Source of the DNA: Macrocystis pyrifera
Lineage: Eukaryota > Sar > Phaeophyceae > Laminariales > Laminariaceae
NCBI GenBank assembly: GCA_031763025.1
Contig: JASSKH010000001.1
Location: forward strand, 15,849,142-15,913,141
Reading direction: 5' to 3'
Length of the DNA stretch: 64,000 nt
This document shows positions 54,862 to 64,000 of the stretch, in pieces; the stretch's first letter is position 1; every line of letters starts with the position of its first letter. Made by a program: the position numbers and the translations under genes. Below the pieces are notes generated by a model. That model searched no databases and was not told where the DNA came from. It saw only the letters and a program-made list of their open reading frames with translations.

Positions 54862-55620
54862 TTACATGTGTTCCTTACTCTCCCCCCTCCCCACATACGA
54901 CTGCGGCCATGCATGACATCGAGTACACCCCCCCCCCCCTGCCCACAATGGTCCTTGGTCTGGCGGAATTGAGTACCTCCAGCCTTTTTTGCATTCTGAG
55001 TCAATGCTCCAGAGGACACCCTCTCCTCGTCTTCTCTGTTCGCTCTTACATACCTGGTACACCACAAATAACAAATGTATCACTCTTCCCTCTCCCTTCT
55101 CGTTGGGCCGCCTGAGCGTGTACACCCGACGCTGCCAATCTATTACTGGTTGCCCCTCCCATCCTGCCTGGAATGATATACTGGTAGCGCATACTCTCCA
55201 GGCGAAGTACCAAGCCTTATCTCCTATCCCAACCAATTCCCTCAGTGCCTTTTTCGCCTGTTCACGAATGATCCCAAACTTCCCAACGTTTTCTATATAG
55301 TCGCATACAGTGTCTACGTTGACATTGGTAAGGGTTCTCTCGGCCCAAGTGTTTGATGATTCGACACCAACTCTACAACAGTACGAGCATCCTCTTCAAA
55401 ACCCCAAACTCATCCAATCAAAGGGCGATCCTGTTGTTTGCATCCCGTCGGGTACTCCTTTCCACTGTAACATCTCGCAATCGAGTTTTACCGTACATTT
55501 GACTCAAATTTTGCCTGAAGTTACTGCCTGCTGTGAACGGTCTACAGCTCTCTCTCGATTTTTCAAACCGGCGAGTACAACCTCAATCGTACTTGCTCTA
55601 TCCAGCACGTACCTATCCCC
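54862..55620 (-). pseudogene. Broken protein-coding remnant, family not recognised
   Basis: One - strand frame runs from about 55,620 to 54,862 with only two stops (TGA at 55,504-55,506 and 55,396-55,398). Parts: LDRASTIEVVLAGLKNRERA; CSYCCRVGVESSNTWAERTL; NVNVDTVCDYIENVGKFGII; KKALRELVGIGDKAWYFAW; DWQRRVYTLRRPNEKGEG; then VIHLLFVVYQ and a possible donor GTATGTAAG. Members A and B share these blocks in broken frames, and at the first stop member B has TGG (Trp). Conservation at the protein level across three copies suggests an old gene or transposon protein. The Cys-containing segment followed by VGIGDKAWY loosely recalls bacterial DUF3558-type lipoproteins, but that is speculation. Confidence 0.4.
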
Positions 55621-55849
55621 TGACCCAACATGCCCCCTATGTATATGGTACATGTTTACAGCAGTGGATTCAATACCGCACCACAAATCCGAGATTTCCT
55701 TCCTACTTTCTATCTTGCGCATGAAACACAACACAGAGTACACCTGGTACAGAAGAACGCGATACAGCAGCCAGCTGATAGCAGCACACAGAAACACATG
55801 GTAAGAAATCAATAACATACCGAAATAACGCAAGAACATGGACCAGTAC

Positions 55850-56090
55850 CATATATCGCAAGAACACAAGAACACAAGAAGATACCGTAAGAAGACCAGA
55901 ACATACCGTACGAACACTGTGACACATACCAGTGTACCGTAAGAACACAAGAACCCAAACCAGTATACCGTAAGAACACACAAACATGCGGGAAGAGCAC
56001 AAGAACATACGTTAAGAACACAAGAACATCAGTAAGAACACAAGAACATACGGCAAGTACACAAGAACATACCCTGAGAAGACCGTAACA
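55850..56090. repeat. AAGAACACAAGAACATACCGT minisatellite (copy 2)
   Basis: Counterpart of 33,845-34,050. Confidence 0.75.
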
Positions 56091-57045
56091 TGCCTGGTAT
56101 GATACAATAGAAGGTCATCAGCATCAGAGTGTAGAACACAAAAAATCAAGGCAAGACAGCCTCACACAAGAACAGAAGAAGACAAGAACATAGGGTCCGT
56201 GTAGCCAAAATCCCCAAGCTTTCCCAGCACTGAGGTGTACGTTTCTCAGGTTCTGGGGTGCTTGTTGGAGAATTCGGAAATACCGTAAAAACGCTCATCT
56301 CCAGGCGAAGATACTTGATACTTTTTATTTTTTTTTTTTGTATTCCCTCCACAACGTCTTCGCCCTACGTACATCACCGATGCACGCGGAAAACGTGTGT
56401 CGTTCTTCATGATACGTGCAATTTTCAGAAGACGTGGCTATGTACGGTTTTGGACAGCTCTTCCTATTAATAGGGGGTTGCTATTATAATATTTATAGGT
56501 GGAGCAGCAGTCCTTTGTGTTTTAGTATATGCCTGGTATAAGACACTCGGAGGAGATACGATATACGCAGAAAGCCGTGTATGGGCCATGATTCGATTAG
56601 CTCGACATTATCTAATACGGGTCTAGCGTATCCAGCCGTTTCGAAATACAGCGTGGGAACTGACTGGCTACTCTTCTTGTCAACTCACAGAGATGACAGC
56701 AGTTGTTTCGCTCTCTAGGACAACATATACTTCGTGATGTATTCGTGATTTACACCAAAATGGCAAAATATTATTTGATATAACATTAATATTGATAGCT
56801 GTGTATCAGAATTTGGGATGCATGACGCGTACGTACTTGATTTCAGTATTGGCGAAAACAAGTGAAAATGGCAGTTGATTTCCCCGGCCCCTGATGATTA
56901 CGATTGCAGTTGGAGGTTTAACTGTTGTGGTACCTTTTATTCGTTGTACTTGGTGGTTGTACGAAAAAAACACGAATGACATGTTGCACGATTCACACCA
57001 AAATGGCAGATAATCAGCTATATATCAGAATTTTGGGATGCACTA

Positions 57046-57155
57046 TTACGGGGGACCATACAGTAGTTAACAAGACCAAATATTGTTAGTAAGAATATGG
57101 AAATATTTAGGTTTTTGTGTGTAGTGTAGGTCCTATTTGCTATGGTCCCCCGTAA
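57046..57155. mobile_element. MITE, TTACGGGGG family (copy 2, shared with copy 1)
   Basis: A 110-base element flanked by TA at the position matching 35,001-35,111. Confidence 0.85.
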
Positions 57156-58479
57156 TACGGTTTTTGCATTCTTGACATTATTATTACTCGTTTTCTCTGC
57201 ATGCTTTCTTTACGTTCTTTCCTATCTCCACACCAACTGCAAGATATAGACTCCCGCATTAACTTCGAGATAAAATCCCACACTCCAAGATAAAAATGCT
57301 TCGAGATAAAATCCCACACTAGCTTCAAGATAAAAATGCGGCAACCGAAAAAAGTCGAAATGCAGATGGTCAAAATACTGGACTCAGAATCGAAATCCCG
57401 TCAAAACTGAGCGGCATACCCGATCCTACACTAATTTCAATATAACAAATTTCTTCGTACAGCGGCACGCACACCCGTACAGCAGTTGTCTGTGCACGTA
57501 CAGAGTACGTGCGTGCAAACGCAGCACCATAATATAATACCAGCGAGGTACAACAGGTACGTTCATCATAGGTGTAGCAGTGGTACATATGCAGGTACAC
57601 ATACAAATAGTAGTACAGGAGTGTGGTGGGTACGTACAATGATACAAGGCTGCGCTCCGAGGGCGGCCCATTTTGCATGATATATGTACAGCAGTAGTAT
57701 TAATGGTAGTATACATACAGTACCGGCCTGCTCATAAGAGAGTTCTACCTGGTAACTAACTAACTCACAAGAAAGTCAGCCTGAAAAATTGAAAAAAAAA
57801 ATAGAAAGCTCTCAGCCAGGTCCGTGCCTAAGTTTAAAAGAAAGTTGACCCCTTTTCCTGTGACTGGCCTGGGCCCCTAGGCACGATTCATTGGGCACTT
57901 CTAGCGAAAACATCTTCTCGGCGACCAAACTAAGAAAGCACAACATAACAAAGTGTGCTTTCGAGCGCTCACAAAATAATAAAGTCAGCCTGAGCCCGAT
58001 ATATGGTTTCTTGTGAGAGGGCCGGTACTGCATTGCATGTATCGTAAAAATAGCCGGGCATCGTTTCTCCTGCACCCTGCAGCTCTTGGCATTTGCAAGT
58101 CGCCAGTCGCACCAAATCACGGACCTCTGTCCGCTCCACGTTTTTCCTGTTCTTCCTCCGGCGAGCGTGGCGGGCGGCGTACAGCCGCCGGCAGAGCACA
58201 GTCTCGCCAACCATACTGTAGTACGAAAACACCGTACACCGTACATCAATACGAGAACATGGTACACGGACACCCTACGTACGAGCCCGTAGATTTATAG
58301 AGCAACACCCCACCCTACCTCACCCTACTCTCCGCTCCAGGTATGTGCGCCTCCCCGACGTCCTGAGGGCCTAGGACTGCAGTGGCGGCGGTGACGGTGT
58401 TGACGGCGGAGGCGATGTCTCCCGCGATGGCTGTGGCAGTGGACTATGTGTAGAGATAGATGACTCCGCCGGATGCTTT

Positions 58480-60500
58480 TGTGTTTTTTTCTTTTTGTCG
58501 TTTGACATGTGGTTGGAGGGGTAGTGGGGGGGAGGAGGGGGATGGGGGTAGGGGTGGGGTGGGGTGGGGTGGGTGGGCACAATTGTATACGTGATGGAGG
58601 CGATGGGTCGCACGCGGTAGCGGCGGTGTGATCGACCTTTTTTTCCTCGCCATCTGACACTTTTATAGCCGAGCGAAACCTGCTTCACATGGTGAGTTCT
58701 CTCCGGTATTCGTGTTGCTCTCCTTGCTCCCGCCCCCCCACCCCCTCTCGGCGGGGAGGGGAGGGAGGTAGGGGTGGGGTAGGCACACGTGTAGATTTGA
58801 TAGAGGCGATGGATCGCGCGCAGTGGCAGCGATGTTGTTGGCCTTCTTCTTGTCTAGCCGGCTGGCTCTAGTGTAAAAAGCCTGTTTCAGAAAAGATGTC
58901 TCCGGTGTTCGTGTTGCTCTCCTTGCTCCCGCCGCCCCACCCCCTCTCGACGGTGAGGGGAGGGAGGTAGGGGTGGGGTAGGCACACGTGTAGATGTGAC
59001 AGAGGCGATGGATCGCGCGCAGTGGCGGCGATGTTGTTGACTTTCTTCTTGTCTGGCCGGCTGACTCTAGTGTAAAAAGCCTGTTTCAGAAAAGATGTCT
59101 CCGGTGTTCGTGTTGCTCTCCTTGCTCCCGCCCCCCCACCCCCTCTCGACGGTGAGGGGAGGGAAAGGTAGGGGTGGGGTAGGCACACGTGTAGATGTGA
59201 TAGAGGCGATGGATCGCGCGCAGCGGCGGCGATGTTGTCGACCTTCTTCTCGTCTGGCCGGCTAACTCTATTAGTAGTGTAAGAAACCTGTTTCACAGTG
59301 ATGTCTCCGGTGTTCGTGTTGCTCTCCTTGCTCCCGCCCCCCCACCCCCCCCTCTCGGCGGGGAGGGGAGGGAGGTAGGGGTGGGGTGGGCACACGTGTA
59401 GATGTGACAGAGGCGATGGATCGCGCGCAGTGGCGGTGATGTTGTCGATCTTCTTCTTGTCTGGCCGGCTGACTCTGTTAATACTGTAAGAAACCTGTTT
59501 CACAGTGATGTCTCCGGTATTCGTGTTGCTCTCCTTGCTCCCGCCCCCCCACCCCCTCTCGGCGGGGGGGAGGGGAGGGAGGTAGGGGTGGGGTAGGCAC
59601 ACGTGTAGATGTGATAGAGGCGATGGATCGCGCGCAGTGGTGGCGATGTTGTCGATCTTCTTCTTGTCTGGCCGGCTGACTCTATTGATAGTGTAAGAAA
59701 CCTGTTTCACAGTGATGTCTCCGGTATTCGTGTTGCTCTCCTTGCTCCCGCCCCCCCACCCCCTCTCGGCGGGGAGGGGAGGGAGGTAGGGGTGGGGTAG
59801 GCACACGTGTAGATGTGATAGAGGCGATGGATCGCGCGCAGTGGCGGCGATGTTGTCGACCTTCTTCTTGTCTGGCCGGCTGACTCTATTGATAGTGTAA
59901 GAAACCTGTTTCACAGTGATGTCTCCGGTGTTCGTGTTGCTCTCCTTGCTCCCGCCCCCCCCCCCCCCTCTCGGCGGGGAGGGGAGGGAGGTAGGGGTGG
60001 GGTAGGCACACGTGTAGATGTGATAGAGGCGATGGATCGCGCGCAGTGGCGGCGATGTTGTCGACCTTCTTCTCGTCTGGCCGGCTGACTCTATTGATAG
60101 TGTAAGGAACCTGCTTCACAGTGATGTCTCTGGTGTTCGTGTTGCTCTCCTTGCTCCCGCCCCCCCACCCCCTCTCGGCGGGGAGGGGAGGGAGGTAGGG
60201 GTGGGGTGGGCACACGTGTAGATATGACAGAGGCGATGGATCGCGCGCAGTGGCGGCGATGTTGTTGACCTTCTTCTCGTCTGGCCGGCTGACTCTATTG
60301 ATAGTGTAAGGAACCTGCTTCACAGTGATGTCTCTGGTGTTCGTGTTGCTCTCCTTGCTCCCGCCCCCCCCCCCCCTCTCGGCGGGGAGGGGAGGGGAGG
60401 TAGGGGTGGGGTGGCACACGTGTAGATATGACAGAGGCGATGGATCGCGCGCAGTGGCGGCGATGTTGTTGACTTTCTTCTTGTCTGGCCGGCTGACTCT
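58480..60500. repeat. Satellite-like tandem array, about 204-bp unit, about 9 units (copy 2)
   Basis: It has the same unit as 36,430-39,440. Unit starts lie near 58,700, 58,898, 59,098, 59,307, 59,513, 59,718, 59,922, 60,128 and 60,332. The - strand stays open for 348 codons (58,868-59,914). Confidence 0.92.
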
Positions 60501-62844
60501 TGCAAAGAAAAATGGAGGAAAAAAAAAAAAAAAAAAATGGGAAACAAATTAAAAAAAAGAGATGGCGAGCAAACAAAAAAAAAAAATCAATGGGGGGAAA
60601 AAAAAAAAAAAAGAAAAATGGGGGCAACAGGTACGCGATTCTGGGGGGAAAGGGACGCGCTCGACGGGTCGGGTGGTCGCGATGCCCCCCCTCCCTCCGT
60701 GTGTATTGTGAGAGTGATTTGGTCGATCGACTAAGGTGGTTTGCTGTTGCTGATATTGTTGTTGGTGCAGTTACATCCCAGTCCGCCTCACCCCGGTTGT
60801 CGCTGTTTCGGGAGCGGCGCTTGGAGATAGGTGGCTGGCTGACTGGCTGGCTTCCTTCGCCAGATGTTTAGGCGAGGGCAGTGACGATGGCGATGTCGGT
60901 AGGCACACCAGGCAGGCAAGGCACCTTTGAGAGACAAACGCGATGGCCATGGCAATGCACCAGCTCGCGTCCTCTGCGCTTTCGGAGGTATCATGGGGGT
61001 CGATTGACTGATGCATGGATGGTTGGATCGATGGATTGCATGTTGGATAGGCGGATGGATGAATGAATGGGGGGATGGATTGAATTCGATTGATTGATAG
61101 GTGGATGGATGGATGCATGGAAGACGTATGGATTGATTGATTGATCCGTTACGGTTTTGTGTCGGGGGAGACATCGCTCGCCCGTCCTGCTTTTGTTGCG
61201 GTACTGTTTTTCATTTTTGGGAGGAAGGATGAGACTCGCCCGTGGTGTTTACTCTTCTGGGGAGGAAGGCTAAGGTGCCCCCTCGTGTACGTATGTACTT
61301 CACCTTTTACCTGCCTGACCCCGCCAGATGTTTAGGCGAGGGTAGTGGTGATGACGATGTCGGTAGGCACACCAGGCAGGAAAGACGAGTCCGAACGCTT
61401 TTGGCGACAATTCACCGTTTTTTTTTCTGTGCTCAGTGAGAGATGGTGATGCTTGTGTCTTGCTTTTTGAATAGGAAATGGCGTTTGCCCTCGTTGTTCT
61501 TTATTGTTAGTGGGAGAGTGGGCGACAGAACGGCAAATACTATATGCTTCCACGGTTACTGCTGTACATCTTTCGGAGGCGTATTTGTAGTCTATACGTT
61601 GGACTTCTTGTCATCCCTCTTTGTCTTCGCTTAGTACCGCTTTTATGGAGACTTTGATTACTGGTAGGCGCTATCACTAGTTGTATGGTAGCGGGATGGA
61701 TCTGGCTTTAACTTTGTTTGTTTTTGCGGAGAAAAAGAGATTCGCCCACGTCGTTTTCATTTTATTGCTTTCTTGCTTTTTTTTTTTCAGATAGGTTACA
61801 TATGATTCTCGCCTGTATAGTACGATGTATGCAGCGCTTCTGATTTGGAAACGACGCTGATTTTGGGAGGAAATACATTTGAAGGAGGGAATTGCCCACC
61901 CGCAGTGCTGTCTTTTTTTAACCCGATAGGAGGGAAGGGAGAGGCGACGGAATTCTTGTACGTACACACTTTTTGAAGAGACAACCTCGATGGTCTCTGG
62001 GCATCGCGCAGACCTCTTCTTAATCGTGGCTATGATACCCAGGTAATATATATGATACCAGGTAGGTAGGTAGGTAGCTTTTTTTTTGTTTTTTGTTTGG
62101 AGAGAGAGCTAAAGCCTCCTCGCCCGTGCAATTTTGGTTTGGTTTGGGATACGAGAGGAGAGGGTGGGAGAGGAGAGGAGAGGAGAGGAGAGGAGGAGAG
62201 GAGATGCTATGCTCTGGCACGTGGTTGGGGATGGAAGGTAGATAGAGAGAGATGTCCCCCACACCACGTGCACTCCTTGCCAAGCCCAGGCCGAGAAGTG
62301 AAGGGAAAAGCCCGAACATTTCGCTGGTTATCCCGCCGACTGACCGCGTGCTGTCTGCACTGTGGGGGGAGAACTGATGCATGGATGGGTGCAAGGAGGG
62401 ACGCTTTTTTGTTGGATTGGGAAGGGACTTACTCGCCCTTCATCGTTGTGGAGGTCATTGGATCGGAGAGGAAAAACAACTCTCGTTGGTTTTTTGGGGG
62501 GGGGGGATTTTTGGACTGGAGGGGGACTGACTCGCCCGTTATTTTGTTTTTGTTAAAGGTTTAGCTCGCCAAGGCCAGTGGGGGTGCGTGTTGTTTTAGA
62601 GATGGATAGAAGGGGACTGCCTCGGTGGATATGGCTCGCCCGCCATGGTTTGTATTTGGGGGGGATTCATATATTAGGTGGAAGTAGAAGGTAGAAGGCA
62701 GTACAGCTAAGGTACATACAGGTCAGGTACAGGTTGGTGGGTGCCTGTTGGAGCTGTTCTGTCCTGTGCGGCCGACGGGGATTTTTCGGCAGTTCGCCCA
62801 TGGACATTTTTCTTGGATTGGTCTTCCTCTTCCTCAGCGCTGTC

Positions 62845-63445
62845 TTGCATTGATTAGTTGATTGGGTAATTGATTGATTGATCTGTTGGTTGATCGATTG
62901 CTTGATTGGCTGGCTGCTTGATTAGATGGTTGGTTGGTTGATCGGCTAGTCGGTTGGTGAAATGATTGATTGATTTGATGGACCGGATGGTTGATTGACT
63001 GGCTGGTTGATTCATCAGTTGGTTGGTTGGTTGGTTGGTTCATGGACTGATTATTTGATTGGCCGGGTGATTGATTGAGTGATTGCTTGATTGGTTTGAT
63101 TAGTTGCTCGGTCGATTGATTGAGTGATAGAATTATCGATTGTTTGATTGCTTGGCTGATAGATTGGTTCATCGATTTGGATGGCGGACTGATTGGTTGG
63201 TCGGTTAGATATACTGCTTGGTTGGCTGCTTGGTTAGCCGATCGACTGATTGACTGATCGACCTGCTAGTTAATGGCCTGACTGATTGATCGATTGATGC
63301 GTTGATTCGTTGATTTACTGACTGATTGGTCGGTTGGTTTGTCGATCAACGACTTGATCGGCCGCTAGATCTCGATTGTTGCGTTGATTGATTGAACTAT
63401 TGATTGGTTGATTTTTTTATTGGTTGATTGAGTGGATGTTTTTCA
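62845..63445. repeat. GATT/GGTT tetranucleotide-rich tract (copy 2)
   Basis: Counterpart of 41,795-42,415, slightly shorter in the GGTT part. Confidence 0.9.
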
Positions 63446-63805
63446 TCTCCGCCGTGAGGGGCTAGCCTTCCCTCTTGTGCCGGTTGTGTTATGCGCTTGC
63501 TGTGCTGCCATTAAGGTTGTAGGATGAAGCACTATACTTTGGGCCATCATCAAGGTCTGAGTGAGCAGCACTATTGTTAAGTCCAGTAAGTCTAGTTGTG
63601 TCATCATGATGTGCCGCTTTACATAGCACAGCAGTAGTTCTTAGTGTTGGCGGTATATACTCGTAGCAGTAAGAAGCCGTCGATTTCATGAGTTCATCAT
63701 GTTGGTTTTTAGTCCACCTGTAGGGTAGTAGTAGGAGAGGGATGGCAGTCGCGTGCCACGGTCTTTTGGGTGGAATCTTCATAGATACGTCACGTATTGC
63801 GCAGG

Positions 63806-64000
63806 TGGCCGAGACCCCCCCCCCCCCCCTCTTGCAAAATGCAGGCGTAAACAAATCCTTGTAGAAATATCGAACAATCTAGCGAACCCCACAAAGTGTC
63901 GATAACCTCTCAATTCGGTGTACGACTATTACTACTGGTGAGCTACATTGTTCAACGTCTCCACAAGGATTTTTTTACGCCCACATTGTGCAGGGGGGGG
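63806..64000. mobile_element. Fold-back element with C-run/G-run stems, cut by window end
   Basis: Same as 42,771-42,988. The window stops inside the right-hand G run. Confidence 0.75.

Larger units (their letters stand above)
54620..56100. repeat. Three-copy repeat family, member C
   Basis: Best-preserved member. It has the empty MITE site (54,707) and a SINE-like tip with poly(C) (54,894-54,941), and carries the reading-frame remnant described separately. Confidence 0.75.
49732..64000. repeat. Large direct duplication, copy 2
   Basis: It starts with CTTTGCCGGCCCATAAAAAG at 49,732 and follows copy 1 to the window edge. It is about 3.9 kb shorter, mainly through absence of the 2.48-kb segment, fewer satellite units, absence of the MITE at 32,286 and of about 450 bases from 33,320-33,790. 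I did not compute identity; visible stretches differ by roughly one or two bases per hundred. Confidence 0.93.

Overview
This window is nuclear DNA from a eukaryote with very long, repeat-filled introns. A brown alga or related stramenopile is my best guess. The evidence is two spliced eukaryotic genes with GT-AG introns of 0.6-2.4 kb, and non-LTR retrotransposon 3' ends whose coding sequence resembles elements I remember from Ectocarpus-type genomes. The organism call is inference. There is no operon structure, no recognisable rRNA or tRNA gene and no CRISPR array. Most of the window is repeats, and most long reading frames in it are simple-repeat artefacts.

Left contig (1-24,729). A PP2C-type protein phosphatase gene lies on the + strand (about 1.94-4.17 kb). 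Two exons are recognisable, one carries a 1-base frame break, and three decayed copies of the first exon's 3' end lie in the intron. From 5.2 to 6.4 kb, retroposons follow one another head to tail, separated by poly(C) runs. A tandem duplication (8.46-9.74 kb) and a second one (10.23-10.70 kb) act as natural insertion-site tests, each with an insertion in only one of its two units. From 22.6 down to 12.7 kb the - strand carries the C-terminal half of a tubulin-folding cofactor D (TBCD) gene in eight exons. Its introns hold poly(C)-tailed retroposons, TA-flanked MITEs, hairpin elements, minisatellites and very long G or C runs. The contig ends at a 100-N gap (24,730-24,829) inside a retroposon.

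Right contig (24,830-64,000). It is dominated by a direct duplication: copy 1 from the gap to at least 42,976, and copy 2 from 49,732 to the window end, about 6.8 kb of unique sequence apart. The copies are closely similar but differ by many indels: a 2.48-kb segment, a MITE, satellite unit number (about 14 versus 9), and a recurring 7-bp difference with the motif TACCWGGTA. They may be a recent segmental duplication or two haplotypes joined in assembly. I recognise no intact gene here. A repeat family present three times keeps a long but broken reading frame on the - strand.

The strongest unusual signals are (1) the TACCWGGTA 7-bp presence/absence events, which look like transposon excision footprints; (2) a LINE/SINE-like pair that ends in poly(C) rather than poly(A) and seems to insert into its own tails; and (3) a 105-112 bp MITE family with TA target duplications shown by two clean empty sites.
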